A stretch of 64,000 nucleotides of DNA from Methylobacterium sp. J-090 (GCF_022829345.1 NZ_JAKSXV010000082.1:62001-126000); one strand, 5' to 3'; positions 36,319-46,059 are shown, counted from the first letter of the stretch. The notes: generated from the sequence alone by a model not told the origin. Numbers and translations: made by a program.

Positions 36319-37215
36319 ATGTCCCTCGTCGCGATCCTGATAGCAAACCCCGCGCGCCCCGCCATCACCGATGCGGTCCTCGCCGAGACCCGCCGGGTCC
36401 TGCGCACGGAGCACCAGCCGCGCATCCTCCACGGCGAGGTCGCCGCCGAGGTACTGGTGCCCGGAACACCGGCCGATGCGCCGGCCCTCGCCCGGCGCCT
36501 GCGCGCGGCGTTCGCGTCGGAGCCCTTCGACATCGCCGTCCTGCCCGCCGGCCCGCACCGGCGCAAGCGCCTGTTCCTCGCCGACATGGATTCGACCATG
36601 ATCGAGCAGGAATGCATCGACGAGCTCGCCGGCACCGTCGGCCTGCGCGCCCAGGTCTCGGCCATCACCGACCGGGCCATGCGCGGGGAGATCGACTTCG
36701 GACCGGCCCTGCGCGAGCGTGTCGCCCTCCTGCGGGACCTGCCCGTCGGCGTCATCGATACCCTGATCGCCGAACGCATCACCCTCATGCCCGGCGCCCG
36801 GACTCTGGTGCAGACGTGCAAGGCCCACGGTACCCACACCTGCCTCGTCTCGGGCGGCTTCACCCTGTTCACCGGGCCGGTTGCGCAGAGGATCGGGTTC
36901 GACGAGGCCCATGCCACGACGCTCGGCGTCAGGGACGGAACACTCACCGGCACCGTTCACGAGCCCATCGTCGACAAGGCGACGAAGCGCGCCACCCTGG
37001 TCAATCTGCGCAGTCGCTTCGGCCTCGATCCGGCCGAGACCCTGGCGGTGGGCGACGGCGCCAACGACCTCGACATGCTGGCCGAGGCCGGCCTCGGCGT
37101 CGCCTTCCGGGCCAAGCCCGCGGTGGCCGCCGCCGCCCATGTCCGCATCGACCACGGCGACCTCACCGCCCTGCTCTACCTCCAGGGCTATGCGGCGAGC
37201 GAGTTCGTGAACTGA
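36319..37215 (+). CDS. serB: Phosphoserine phosphatase SerB
   Basis: Last enzyme of serine synthesis, hydrolysing phosphoserine; serine also feeds the serine cycle in methylotrophs. The 298-aa HAD-family protein has an N-terminal ACT-like region (about 1-85) and the HAD core with the nucleophile loop DMDSTMIEQECIDELA, the SGGFT motif, and the metal-binding VGDGANDLDML. The ATG at 36319 has a GGAAG site and starts 17 bases from the divergent miaA. A terminator follows directly. Confidence 0.95.
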   Translation: MSLVAILIANPARPAITDAVLAETRRVLRTEHQPRILHGEVAAEVLVPGTPADAPALARRLRAAFASEPFDIAVLPAGPHRRKRLFLADMDSTMIEQECIDELAGTVGLRAQVSAITDRAMRGEIDFGPALRERVALLRDLPVGVIDTLIAERITLMPGARTLVQTCKAHGTHTCLVSGGFTLFTGPVAQRIGFDEAHATTLGVRDGTLTGTVHEPIVDKATKRATLVNLRSRFGLDPAETLAVGDGANDLDMLAEAGLGVAFRAKPAVAAAAHVRIDHGDLTALLYLQGYAASEFVN

Positions 37216-37217
37216 AG

Positions 37218-37249
37218 AAGGCCGCCCTCCCTTCGGAAGGCGGCCTTTT
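37218..37249. terminator. Intrinsic terminator between serB and degP
   Basis: A 9-bp stem (37218-37226 with 37239-37247) with T residues following on the plus strand and A residues preceding it, so it has a T-run in both directions. It lies two bases after serB and about 25 after the minus-strand degP gene, and likely serves both. Confidence 0.85.
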
Positions 37250-37273
37250 CAAAGTGACGACCAAGGGGCCCGG

Positions 37274-38806
37274 TCAGTCGAGGCCGAGGGCCACGAAGCG
37301 GACGTCGCCGGACGCGCTCGCAACCATGAGGAGCACCGACTTGCGGTTCTCCTTGCGCAGCTGCTCGACGCGCTTGGTCACCTCGGCCGGCGTGGTCACT
37401 GGCTCCTGGCCGACCTCGACGATGAGTTCGCCGGGCTTGATCTGCTTGTCGGCCGCCGTCGAATTCGGGTCGACCCGCATCACCACCACACCCTTGAGGG
37501 TATCCTTGATGCCGTAGCGGCGACGCAGGTCGTCGGTGAGGTTCGACAGGTTGAGGCCGAGCGCCTGACGCACGGCGCTCTCGGCCTCGGGCTGGCGGGC
37601 ATTGGCGAGCTGCGGCTTCTCGTTGTCCTCCAGGCGCCCGAGGGTCACGGACTTCGTCGTCTCGGCGCCCTTGCGCACGACGATCACCTCGACGACCTTG
37701 CCGACGGGGGTCGAGGCGACGATGCGCGGCAGGTCGCTCGACGATTTCACGGCCGTGCCGTTGAACTTCACGATGACGTCGCCGACCTCGAGGTTCGACG
37801 CCTTGGCCGGACCCTTCTCGTCGACGCCGGCGATGAGGGCGCCCCGGGCGCCGCCCTTGAGGCCGAGTGCCTCCGCCGTGGCATCGTCGACGTTCTGGAT
37901 GCGCACGCCGAGCCAGCCGCGGCGGACCTCGCCGAACTCGCGCAACTGGTCGATGACCTGCGACGCCGTGGCCGAAGGCACCGCAAAGCCGATGCCCACG
38001 GACCCGCCGGTCGGCGACAGGATCGCCGTGTTGATGCCGATGACCTCGCCGTTCATGTTGAACAGCGGGCCGCCGGAATTGCCCTTGTTGATGGCCGCGT
38101 CCGTCTGGATGTAGTTGTCGTAGGGACCGGACTCGATGTTGCGCCCGCGCGCCGAGACGATGCCGGCCGAGACCGAGCCGCCGAGACCGAACGGGTTGCC
38201 GATGGCGATGACCCAGTCGCCCGGCCGCATCTTCTCGGAATCGCCGAACGGCACCGCCCTGAGGGGCTTGTCGGCTTCGGGCTTCACCCGCAAAACGGCG
38301 AGATCGATCTTCGGGTCCTTGCCGATGATCTCGGCTTTCAGCTTGGTTCCGTTGTGCAGGATGACCTGGATGTCGTTGGCGTCGCCGATGACGTGGTTGT
38401 TCGTGACAACGATGCCCGACGCGTCGATGATGAAGCCGGACCCGAGCGAGTTCGACTTGCGCGACTGCTGGCGCGGGGTGTCGCCGTCCCCGCCGCCGCC
38501 GCGTCCGCCGCGCTTGCTGAAGAACTCCTCGAACAGGTCCTCGAACGGCGTGCCGGGCGGAAGCTGCGGGCCGCTGCGGGTGTTGGGCCGGGCCTCGACG
38601 GTGGTGGAGGCCGAGATGTTCACCACCGCGTCCGTCACCTGGTCGGCGAGGTCGGCGAGGGATTCCGGCCCCTTGGCGAAGGCGGGCTGGGACAGGCCGG
38701 TAACGCTGACCGAGGTCGCCAGGGTGGCGGCCACGAGAGCCGAGCACAGGGAGCGGCGCAGCGCTCGCAGGCGGGGCGCTGGGGCAGCGCGCGCGACGGA
38801 TTCCAT
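37274..38806 (-). CDS. degP: Periplasmic serine protease DegP/HtrA-type (Do family)
   Basis: Envelope quality-control protease and chaperone of 510 aa: signal peptide (to about AFA, residue 44), trypsin-like domain with the catalytic triad His in TNNHV, Asp in KIDLAVL and Ser in GNSGGPLF, then two PDZ domains (about 290-385 and 400-505). A Gly/Asp-rich loop precedes the catalytic His. It starts at an ATG with AGAGG upstream, just downstream of hflKC on the same strand but separated by a terminator. hflK-hflC-degP is a conserved set. Members of this family that lack a long LA loop are also called DegQ or MucD. Confidence 0.93.
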   Translation of the reverse strand: MESVARAAPAPRLRALRRSLCSALVAATLATSVSVTGLSQPAFAKGPESLADLADQVTDAVVNISASTTVEARPNTRSGPQLPPGTPFEDLFEEFFSKRGGRGGGGDGDTPRQQSRKSNSLGSGFIIDASGIVVTNNHVIGDANDIQVILHNGTKLKAEIIGKDPKIDLAVLRVKPEADKPLRAVPFGDSEKMRPGDWVIAIGNPFGLGGSVSAGIVSARGRNIESGPYDNYIQTDAAINKGNSGGPLFNMNGEVIGINTAILSPTGGSVGIGFAVPSATASQVIDQLREFGEVRRGWLGVRIQNVDDATAEALGLKGGARGALIAGVDEKGPAKASNLEVGDVIVKFNGTAVKSSSDLPRIVASTPVGKVVEVIVVRKGAETTKSVTLGRLEDNEKPQLANARQPEAESAVRQALGLNLSNLTDDLRRRYGIKDTLKGVVVMRVDPNSTAADKQIKPGELIVEVGQEPVTTPAEVTKRVEQLRKENRKSVLLMVASASGDVRFVALGLD

Positions 38807-38879
38807 GTTCGACCTCTTGCCTGAAACGTTGCTCTTAGATCGTCCCCCGGACCCGGCGATCAAGGGGCCTTATGCTCTC

Positions 38880-38910
38880 ATGGAAACGGCCGGCACTGGG
38901 GTGCCGGCCG
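38880..38910 (-). terminator. Terminator of hflKC
   Basis: A perfect 10-bp CG-rich stem (38901-38910 with 38887-38896) and a 4-base loop. On the minus strand it is followed by TTTCC. It lies about 32 bases after the hflC stop and separates hflKC from degP. Confidence 0.7.
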
Positions 38911-38942
38911 CTGGGTCGCTGTCCACGGGGAAAGCGGTCGGT

Positions 38943-39887
38943 TCAGCGCCCGACCGAACCCGTCGCGCCCGCATCCCCACTCCGACCGGCGGTGGCCGGC
39001 GAGCGACCCTGCGGATCGCTGAAGTAGCGGAAGAAGTCCGAGGACGGGGACATGACGAGGCGGGTGTCGGAGCCCTTCAGCCCGGTCTCGTAGGCCTGCA
39101 TCGAGCGGTAGAAGCTGAAGAAATCCGGGTCCTTGCCGTACGCGACGGCGAGGATGCGGTTCTTGTCGGCGTCGCCCTGGCCGCGCAGGGTCTCGGAGGT
39201 CTGGTTGGCCTCGGAGAGCAACACGGTCACGTCGCGGTCGGCCTTGGCCTTGATGGTCGCGGCGATCTGGTCGCCGTTGGCGCGGATGTCGGCGGCCTCG
39301 CGGTTGCGCTCCGTCGTCATGCGCCGATAGACCGCCGTGCTGTTCTGCGCCGGCAGATCGACGCGGGTCATGCGCAGGTCGACGATCTCGACGCCGAGCT
39401 CCTTGGCCTGCCGGTTCACGTCCCCCTGGATCTGATTCATCAGGTCCGAGCGCTGGGTCCGCACGATGGCATCGCGGGTCGAGCGCGCGAGCACGTTGCG
39501 CAGGGCCGAGTTGGTAAAGCTGGCGAGCAGGGTGTTGGCCCGGAGGATGTTGTTGGCCGACTGGTAGAACTTCAGGGGATCGATGATCCGGTAGCGGGCG
39601 AAGGCATCGACTTCGAGGTTCTGGCGATCGGCCGTCAGCAGTGTCTGCACCGGCAGATCGAGGTCGAGGACGCGCTTGTCGAAGAGCACCACGTTGTCGA
39701 CGAACGGCACCTTGAAATACAGGCCCGGCTTGTCGGTACCGGTCTGGTTGAGGACGGCGCGCACGCGGCCGAACTGGAGGACGAGCGCCTGTTGCATCTG
39801 CCCGACGGTGAAGACCGAGGCATAGAGCAGGATGACGACGGCCGCCGCCGCGATTAGGAGGCCGGTGCGAAGGGCGGGATTGTTCAT
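38943..39887 (-). CDS. hflC: Protease modulator HflC
   Basis: SPFH/prohibitin-domain protein that forms, with HflK, a cage around the FtsH protease in the membrane and limits its access to membrane substrates. The 314-aa product has one N-terminal membrane helix (about 8-28), a band-7 domain and a coiled-coil region (about 190-260), with a conserved SMQAYETGL segment near the C terminus. Its start overlaps the hflK stop (ATGA), so the two are made together. The C-terminal 20 residues are low-complexity. Confidence 0.95.
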   Translation of the reverse strand: MNNPALRTGLLIAAAAVVILLYASVFTVGQMQQALVLQFGRVRAVLNQTGTDKPGLYFKVPFVDNVVLFDKRVLDLDLPVQTLLTADRQNLEVDAFARYRIIDPLKFYQSANNILRANTLLASFTNSALRNVLARSTRDAIVRTQRSDLMNQIQGDVNRQAKELGVEIVDLRMTRVDLPAQNSTAVYRRMTTERNREAADIRANGDQIAATIKAKADRDVTVLLSEANQTSETLRGQGDADKNRILAVAYGKDPDFFSFYRSMQAYETGLKGSDTRLVMSPSSDFFRYFSDPQGRSPATAGRSGDAGATGSVGR

Positions 39888-41047
39888 CGTGCGGCTCCAC
39901 CGGTGCTGCGGGCGCCGAACTCGGTGAGCGGCAGGACGGGGACGACGCCGGTGCCGGCATTGTTCACGCCGGTGCCGTTCTGATCGATGATCACCTTGTT
40001 GACCGAGCCCAGGACCCGCTCCATCGTTTCGAGGAAGATGCGCTCGCGGCTGATCACCGGCGCGACCTTGTAGGAATCGTAGACCTGCTGGAAGCGGGCC
40101 GCCTGACCGGTGGCCTCCGCCGTCGCCTGCGTCTTGTAGGCCTCGGCCGCCTGGACGATCTGCGACGCCTTGCCCTTGGCCTGGGGCACCTCGCGGCTGG
40201 CGTAAGTGCGAGCCTCGTTCTGGGCGCGCTCGGCGTCCTGCTGGGCGGCGTTCACGTCGATGAAGGCGGGACGCACCTCGGGCGGCGGATTGACGGCCAC
40301 GAGCTGGACCACCTCCATGCGCACGCCGGCGCCGTACTCGTCGAGCGCCTTCTGCGTGATCTCCTTGACCTCCTGGGCGACGCTCGACTGCTCGTTGGTC
40401 AGGATCGCCTGGATATTGCGGCGGCCGATGACCTCGCGCATGGCGCTCTCGGCGATGGCCTTGATGGTGCCCTCGGGGTTCTCGAGGTTGAAGACGTAGT
40501 CGGAGGCCTTGAGCGGATTCACGCGCCACTGCACTTCGAAGTCGAGGTCGACGATGTTCTCGTCGCCGGTGAGCATCAGGCTCTCCTCCGGCTTGTCCGT
40601 GGCGCGGCCCTGGGCGCCGAGTCCGGCGCGGTAACCGATCTGGATGCTGTTGACCTGGCCGACATTCGGCTTGGTCACGGCGCCGATGGGATAGGGGAAG
40701 TTGTAGTTCAGGCCCTGGCCGGTGGTGCCGGTGTAGCGCCCGAACATCGTCGTGATGCCGACCTGCTGGGGAGCCACCGTGTAGACACCCGTGGCGAGCC
40801 ACGCGACGGCGACGAGGCCGGCCGCGATGAGGATACCGCGTCCGCCGCCCATGGAGCCGCCCGGCAGCACGCCGCGCAGGCGATCCTGGCCGCGCCGGAG
40901 CAGCTCCTCGAGGTCCTGGGGCGTCTTGCCACCACCCCCGCCGCCGCCGCCCCACGGGCCACCCCCGCCGCCATTGCCGCCGCTGCCCCGGCCCCAGGGC
41001 CCTCCCCCGTTGCCGCTACCGCCGCCGCTCTGATTGCTCCAAGGCAT
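39884..41047 (-). CDS. hflK: FtsH protease activity modulator HflK
   Basis: Partner of HflC; 387 aa. It has the glycine-rich, poly-Gly/Trp-Pro N-terminal cytosolic tail common to HflK proteins (about 4-42), the K-x-PQDLEELLRRGQDRL segment, one membrane helix (about 70-88), the SPFH domain, and the NAAQQDAERAQNEAR and AQAKGKAxxI coiled-coil elements. The ATG at 41047 has a GGAG element upstream, 12 bases away. The gene is first in its operon, with about 310 non-coding bases before it. Confidence 0.94.
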   Translation of the reverse strand: MPWSNQSGGGSGNGGGPWGRGSGGNGGGGGPWGGGGGGGGKTPQDLEELLRRGQDRLRGVLPGGSMGGGRGILIAAGLVAVAWLATGVYTVAPQQVGITTMFGRYTGTTGQGLNYNFPYPIGAVTKPNVGQVNSIQIGYRAGLGAQGRATDKPEESLMLTGDENIVDLDFEVQWRVNPLKASDYVFNLENPEGTIKAIAESAMREVIGRRNIQAILTNEQSSVAQEVKEITQKALDEYGAGVRMEVVQLVAVNPPPEVRPAFIDVNAAQQDAERAQNEARTYASREVPQAKGKASQIVQAAEAYKTQATAEATGQAARFQQVYDSYKVAPVISRERIFLETMERVLGSVNKVIIDQNGTGVNNAGTGVVPVLPLTEFGARSTGGAAR

Positions 41048-41358
41048 GCTCGCCGATATCTCCCGTTCCAGCAGCGTGTCCGCTGCGCAAAGCCTAAGTG
41101 GCACGAAGCCGATTTGCGCCATCCGGCCGCACCGCCACCGGCGTGCGAACCGTACCCCCATCGTGTGGACAAGAGCGTTGTACGGTCTCGATCAGTCCAT
41201 TCCACCTGCGAGGCCACGCGCGGTCCTGTCAAGGTTGGGCCGCGGGCGGTGGGACGAGACGAATTCAGACTTGTCCAGGATTTGGGCATCGCCCGCCCGA
41301 ATGACAACCGGCGGCGGAACCATTGCGCGATGGGTCGCGGGTCGGCCTTCGGCGCGCG
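41048..41358. other. Non-coding interval between hflK start and folA end
   Basis: About 310 bases without a gene I can support. It must contain the hflKC promoter in the part nearest hflK. I see no strong hairpin, repeat or operator. Small ORFs on the plus strand lack any family resemblance. Confidence 0.5.
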
Positions 41359-41856
41359 TCACGCGATCCGCTCGAGATCGACGAAACTGAAGGCGCAGGC
41401 GTCGTGCCCGCCCGCCGGATGGGCCTCGCGAAAGGTCTCGTGGAACGCCGCACGGTCGAAGGGCGGAAACACCGTATCGCCCTCCGGCGACAGGGCCACT
41501 TCCGTGAGGTGGATGCGATCGGCCTGCGGGAGGGCGAGGCGGTAGATCTCGCCGCCCCCGGCCACCATCAGTTCGTCCGCGCCCTCAACCCGTGCCAGGA
41601 CCCCGTCCCAGTCGTGCACCGTCTCGACGCCGGGCGCGGAGAAGGCGGGATCGCGGGTCAGCACCAGAATGCGCCGGCCCGGCAGCGGGCGTCCGATGGA
41701 CTCGTAGGTCCGTCGACCCATGAGGACGGGCTTGCCGAGAGTCAGGGCCTTGAACCGCTGCAGATCGCTGCGCAGGCGCCAGATCAGGCTGTTGTCGCGG
41801 CCGATGACGCCGTTCTCGGCCACTGCGGCGAGGAGTGTGATGCGGGGACGCGCCAT
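41359..41856 (-). CDS. folA: Dihydrofolate reductase
   Basis: NADPH-dependent reduction of dihydrofolate to tetrahydrofolate. The 165-aa protein has the conserved VAENGVIGRDNSLIWRLRSDLQRFK N-terminal region (acidic Asp in the D-L-x-x-F/W-K segment), LMGRRTYESIGRPLPGR and the VAGGGEIYRLAL dinucleotide-binding turn. Its start overlaps the thyA stop by one base (TGATG), giving the classical thyA-folA unit, in which the reductase recycles the dihydrofolate that thymidylate synthase produces. Confidence 0.96.
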   Translation of the reverse strand: MARPRITLLAAVAENGVIGRDNSLIWRLRSDLQRFKALTLGKPVLMGRRTYESIGRPLPGRRILVLTRDPAFSAPGVETVHDWDGVLARVEGADELMVAGGGEIYRLALPQADRIHLTEVALSPEGDTVFPPFDRAAFHETFREAHPAGGHDACAFSFVDLERIA

Positions 41857-42650
41857 CAGACGGCCACCGGCGCGCGGATGGCGGGGTGCGGCGCGTAGCC
41901 CTCGATGGCAATGTCCTCGAAACGGAAATCGAACAGCGACGTGACGGCCGGATTCAGCGCGAGGCGCGGAGCTGGGCGCTCCTCCCGCGTGAGCTGGAGC
42001 CGGGCCTGGTCGAGGTGGTTCACGTAGAGATGCGCGTCACCGAGCGTGTGGATGAAGTCGCCGGGCATCAGTCCCGTGACCTGCGCGATCATCGCCGTCA
42101 GCAGCGCGTAGCTGGCGATGTTGAACGGCACGCCGAGGAATACGTCGGCCGAGCGCTGGTAGAGCTGGCACGAGAGCCGCCCTTCCGCCACGTAGAACTG
42201 GAACAGGCAGTGGCACGGGGCCAACGCCATCCGGTCGAGGTCGGCCGGGTTCCAGGCCGAGACGACGAGGCGGCGCGAATCCGGGTTGCGGCGGATCTCG
42301 TCGAGGACCCAGGCGATCTGGTCGACGCTGCCGCCGTCGGGTTTGGCCCACGAGCGCCATTGCCGGCCGTAGACGGGGCCGAGGTCGCCCTCCGCGTCGG
42401 CCCACTCGTCCCAGATGGTGACGCCGTTGGCCTGGAGCGCGCGGACGTTGGTGCTGCCGGTGAGGAACCACAGCAATTCGTGGATGATGGAGCGCAGGTG
42501 CAGCTGCTTCGTCGTGACCAGGGGGAAGCCGGCGGCGAGATCGAACCGCATCTGATGGCCGAACACCGAGAGGGTGCCCGTGCCGGTGCGGTCGTCCTTG
42601 CGGACGCCCTCGCGGAGGATGCGTTCGAGAAGCTGGTGGTAGGCGTGCAT
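41856..42650 (-). CDS. thyA: Thymidylate synthase
   Basis: Methylates dUMP to dTMP using methylene-tetrahydrofolate, making dihydrofolate. The 264-aa length equals the Escherichia coli enzyme. The catalytic cysteine is in [14 protein letters not shown]; the phosphate-binding arginines are in [15 protein letters not shown] and [28 protein letters not shown] and [12 protein letters not shown] are also present, and the protein ends in the usual short hydrophobic AVV-like tail (PVAV). folA follows with a one-base overlap. Confidence 0.97.
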   Translation of the reverse strand: MHAYHQLLERILREGVRKDDRTGTGTLSVFGHQMRFDLAAGFPLVTTKQLHLRSIIHELLWFLTGSTNVRALQANGVTIWDEWADAEGDLGPVYGRQWRSWAKPDGGSVDQIAWVLDEIRRNPDSRRLVVSAWNPADLDRMALAPCHCLFQFYVAEGRLSCQLYQRSADVFLGVPFNIASYALLTAMIAQVTGLMPGDFIHTLGDAHLYVNHLDQARLQLTREERPAPRLALNPAVTSLFDFRFEDIAIEGYAPHPAIRAPVAV

Positions 42651-42740
42651 CGCGGCTCCGGCTGTTCCTTCGGGATAACGCGTCCGCGGCGGCGAGGCGA
42701 GATCGTGGGCGCGCCTCGTCTCGGTTGTCCCTAACGATCC

Positions 42741-43550
42741 TCACCCCTCGGGCCACAGCACCCAGGCGATCATGGCGAGGTTGCTCCAGGCGTGGAGGAC
42801 GATGCAGGGCCACAGGCGTCCGCCGCGCCAGCGCAGCCAGCCGAGCATGAGGGCGAGCGGCAGGAGCGAGACCGGCCGGGCGAGGCCGAAGCCGTTGACG
42901 TGCGCGCCCGCGAACAGCACGGCCGTGGTCAGGATGGTGAGGGCGGGGCCGGCGCCCCGCAGGCCCCGGGCGAAGACGAAGCCGCGCATCAGCAATTCCT
43001 CGGCCACGGGCGCCAGCACGACGACGGTGGCGAGCCACAGGATGACGCCCCCGGCCTGGAGGGTCGGCGACAGGGTGGCGTTGCGGGCTACGGGCGCACC
43101 GAACACGGCACCCGTGCCCGTGACCCAGGCGATGTGGACGACAGGCCAGACGACGAGGAGCCACGCGAGGGTGCGCCGCGGCAGGCCGGCGTTCCGCGGA
43201 GCCGTCAGCGCCAGGGTCCGGCGCCACGAGGGTCCGTCGGCCCAGCGGGCGGCGGCGAGGACGAGGAGGGCGAGGATTCCCTGGCGCACGCCGTCGAGGG
43301 CGAGTTCGCGGGCGGCGAATTGGCGCGGACGCAAGGGGCTGCGCCCGGCGGCCGAGAACGGGTCGAGTCCGTCGAGCCAGTCGGCGCCCAGCCGTACGAT
43401 CACCAGGGCGACGACACTTGCCCCGCCGAGGAGAAGCGCGGCTCGGAGCACCATGCCGGCCATGGCGAGCCCGGCCCGCGCGGCCGCGTGCCACCGCCCG
43501 GTGGTATCCAGACCGTCGCGTTCGGCAGGGACCCTCGGATCGGGCTTCAA
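42741..43550 (-). CDS. CPBP family intramembrane metalloprotease
   Basis: A membrane protein with about six to eight helices and the Rce1/CPBP motifs: EELLMRG (the two glutamates and arginine), FAGAHVNGFG (His) and HAWSNLAMI (His). This family includes intramembrane glutamic-type proteases and proteins of unknown role. The N terminus is uncertain: I use a TTG at 43550 with GAGGGAG ten bases upstream (269 aa); the next ATG, at 43463, would give 240 aa and still contain all helices. Confidence 0.82.
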   Translation of the reverse strand: MKPDPRVPAERDGLDTTGRWHAAARAGLAMAGMVLRAALLLGGASVVALVIVRLGADWLDGLDPFSAAGRSPLRPRQFAARELALDGVRQGILALLVLAAARWADGPSWRRTLALTAPRNAGLPRRTLAWLLVVWPVVHIAWVTGTGAVFGAPVARNATLSPTLQAGGVILWLATVVVLAPVAEELLMRGFVFARGLRGAGPALTILTTAVLFAGAHVNGFGLARPVSLLPLALMLGWLRWRGGRLWPCIVLHAWSNLAMIAWVLWPEG

Positions 43551-43850
43551 AAGCGGCCGGACTCCCTCTATGTTCGCTGCACTGCCCGAAGTGCCGGCGA
43601 CGGTGACGAGCAAGCCCCGCGTTGGCGGGGTGCTCCGACCCCGAGACGGTACCCGGCGCCTTCCGACAGAACCACGGGCCTTTGGACGCATCGCATGCGG
43701 GCTGGACAGGCCTCGGGTTCCGGCGGAAGGTCGAGGTCGTTCAGGACTACCGGAGAGGCTCGGAAACGGCGCTCCGCTCGATTTTCATCCGACCCCGGTG
43801 CGCCCTTGGGCGCGCGACGGCGGCCAGGCACCGGGTATAAGCGACCGCAG
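43551..43850. other. Non-coding interval between divergent CPBP and sspB genes
   Basis: About 300 bases with promoters expected for both directions. I see no recognisable operator, repeat or small gene in it. Confidence 0.4.
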
Positions 43851-44522
43851 ATGGCAGACGATCTGATCCGTTACGATCTTCTGGTGCAGGACGCCCTGCG
43901 CGGCGTCGTGCGCAAGGTGCTCACCGACGCCGCCCGGGACGGGCTGGCGGGCGAGCATCACTTCTACGTGTCCTTCCGGACGGAAGCGCCCGGGGTTCGG
44001 ATGTCCCAGCGTCTGCGCGAGAAATACCCGCAGGACATGACCATCGTGCTCCAGCACCAGTTCTGGGATCTCAGCGTCAACGAGCACACCTTCGAGGTCG
44101 GGCTGTCATTCTCCGGCGTGCCCGAGCGGCTGCTGGTGCCGTTCGACGCGCTTTCGGGCTTCTTCGACCCCTCCGTCCAATTCGGTCTCAAGTTCGACCT
44201 GACCGAAGGCATGGAGGAGGCCGTGGAGGCGATGGACGACGACGTCACCCCTCTGGCCACCGGCAAGACGGCACCGCGCGGCGCCGCCTCGGAGCCGAGC
44301 GAGCTGAAGCCGAAGGGCACGGGACTCGCCGCCATCGGCTCCGGCGTTCCCAAGATCGGGCCCGCCACCGCTTCGACCCAGAACAACACGGACGGGGACG
44401 ATGCGGACAAGCCCGCCGCCAAGCTGTCCATGGGCAAGACGCCGGCGAAGAAGCCCGAGGGCGAAGGCACCGAGGCCGGCGCCGAGGTCGTGAGCCTCGA
44501 CGCGTTCCGGAAGAAGAGCTGA
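43851..44522 (+). CDS. sspB: SspB family stringent starvation protein / ClpXP adaptor
   Basis: Adaptor that tethers ssrA-tagged or other substrates to the ClpXP protease. The 223-aa product resembles the alphaproteobacterial SspB-alpha type: a beta-barrel substrate-binding domain (about 1-125, with HHFYVSFRT, SQRLREKYP and HQFWDLSV) followed by a long, flexible, Gly/Ala/Thr-rich linker and a short C-terminal ClpX-binding motif (VVSLDAFRKK). Its stop is three bases from that of the convergent P450 gene. Confidence 0.92.
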   Translation: MADDLIRYDLLVQDALRGVVRKVLTDAARDGLAGEHHFYVSFRTEAPGVRMSQRLREKYPQDMTIVLQHQFWDLSVNEHTFEVGLSFSGVPERLLVPFDALSGFFDPSVQFGLKFDLTEGMEEAVEAMDDDVTPLATGKTAPRGAASEPSELKPKGTGLAAIGSGVPKIGPATASTQNNTDGDDADKPAAKLSMGKTPAKKPEGEGTEAGAEVVSLDAFRKKS

Positions 44523-44525
44523 CCG

Positions 44526-45920
44526 TCAGCCCCGGCGCTCCACGCCCATGCGCAGGCCGTGTTCCGGCCTCAGCGTGACCCGGTGCAGGGGCGTGACCGG
44601 CGGGTGATCCGCCGACACGCTCAGGCGGACGGCGCGGACGATGTGGGCCAGCACGATCACCGCCTCCTGCACAGAGAAGCTCTGGCCGATGCAGACGCGT
44701 GGGCCGGCCCCGAACGGCAAGTAGGCGAAGCGCGGAATCGCCTTCCGGGCATCGCCCAGAAAGCGCTCGGGGACGAAGGCGGCGGGATCGTCCCACAGGG
44801 TGCGGTGGCGGTGGAGCACGTAGGGTGCCACCATCACCAGGGAGCCGCGCGGAATCTTCACCCGGCCGATGCGATCCTCGGCGATGGCCTGACGGCTGAG
44901 GAACGGAACCGGCGGGAACAGCCGCATGGTTTCCTCCATCACCGCCTTGGTGAACGGCAGCGCGTCGGCATCGAATCCCTCCGCCGGCACGGCATCGACC
45001 TCCGCCTCGATCCGCGCGCGCGCCGTGTCGTCCTGCGACAGGCAGTAGAGTGCCCAGGTCAGGGCGTTGGCGGTGGTCTCGTGTCCGGCGGCGATGAAGG
45101 TGACGATGTTGGCCTTCACCTCCAGGTCCGTGAGGCCCTTGCCGGTCTCCGGGTCCTGCGCTTCGAGCAGCAGGGTAAGGAGGTCGGCGGGCGCCCGGTC
45201 GGCCGCGATCAGGGCGCGGCGCTTGTCGATGAGCGCATCCACCACCTCGGCGAAGAACCGCACGGCGGGCCGCGCCCGCAGGCGGCCGATGCGCGGCACG
45301 AAGCCCGGCACGCCGAACACGTCGAGGGGATCGATGGGCCCGACGGCCTCCAGGAAACGCGTGATCGCCCGGCCGAGCGCATCGGGATCGCTTTGCAGCC
45401 CTTGCGTAAAAATCGTCCGCTCCAGCACGTCGAGGGTGACGCGGGTCATCTCCAGGGCGGCGTCGACGGTGGTCCCGTCCCGCCGCGCGAGACGCCGCGC
45501 GATGCGGGCGCCGGCCGCGTTCATCGATTCGGCGAAACCCAGCACGTGGCGCGCCGAAAAGATCGGCGCCAAGGTACGGCGCTGGAGCTTCCACTCCTCG
45601 TCCTCGGCCGTGAGCAGGCCGTTGCCGAGGCCGGGGGCTAGCACCCGCCGCTGGAGGTCGTCCTTGCGGTAGTTGGCGGCGTTCTCGACGTAGAGGTAGC
45701 GGATCAGAGCCGGGTCGCTCACCACGGTGACGCGGCCCATGGCGCCCTCCCCGGCCATGACGGGCTTCTCGAAGTGCTCGTCGAGCCAGGTGGTGATGGG
45801 GTTGGACCGCGCCGCCTTGAGGAAGGCGAGCAGCCCCAGCGGCTGGCGCAGGGGGCGCGGCACGGCCGGGCGGAAGCGCGCGGGTGCATCGGGCGGGCAC
45901 GGAACGGCGGCATCCATCAT
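44526..45920 (-). CDS. Cytochrome P450
   Basis: A 464-aa heme monooxygenase. Visible motifs are the oxygen-binding I-helix AAGHETTANALTW, the K-helix EETMR (ExxR), the PERF segment (VPERFLG) and the heme-ligand loop FGAGPRVCIGQ with its axial cysteine. The N terminus has no membrane anchor, and the overall pattern resembles the CYP4/CYP102-like or fatty-acid hydroxylase groups rather than class I bacterial P450s. No ferredoxin or reductase is adjacent. The ATG at 45920 is used; a TTG at 45959 would add 13 residues. The substrate is unknown. Confidence 0.92.
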   Translation of the reverse strand: MMDAAVPCPPDAPARFRPAVPRPLRQPLGLLAFLKAARSNPITTWLDEHFEKPVMAGEGAMGRVTVVSDPALIRYLYVENAANYRKDDLQRRVLAPGLGNGLLTAEDEEWKLQRRTLAPIFSARHVLGFAESMNAAGARIARRLARRDGTTVDAALEMTRVTLDVLERTIFTQGLQSDPDALGRAITRFLEAVGPIDPLDVFGVPGFVPRIGRLRARPAVRFFAEVVDALIDKRRALIAADRAPADLLTLLLEAQDPETGKGLTDLEVKANIVTFIAAGHETTANALTWALYCLSQDDTARARIEAEVDAVPAEGFDADALPFTKAVMEETMRLFPPVPFLSRQAIAEDRIGRVKIPRGSLVMVAPYVLHRHRTLWDDPAAFVPERFLGDARKAIPRFAYLPFGAGPRVCIGQSFSVQEAVIVLAHIVRAVRLSVSADHPPVTPLHRVTLRPEHGLRMGVERRG

Positions 45921-46059
45921 CGGCGTGTCATCACTCCATGGTCCGGGGCAGGTCGCCAAAAAAGCCTTGAGACTTCCACGGCACCGTCACCCGGTGCCAT
46001 CGCGGTTTCGACCCACCCAGTCTAAGTAGGGTGCGCCGCAGCCACACGAAGAGGCCACG

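Noticed and set aside
40920..41035. Glycine-rich repeat region in hflK as an unusual feature
   Set aside because: Gly-rich N-terminal tails are usual in alphaproteobacterial HflK.
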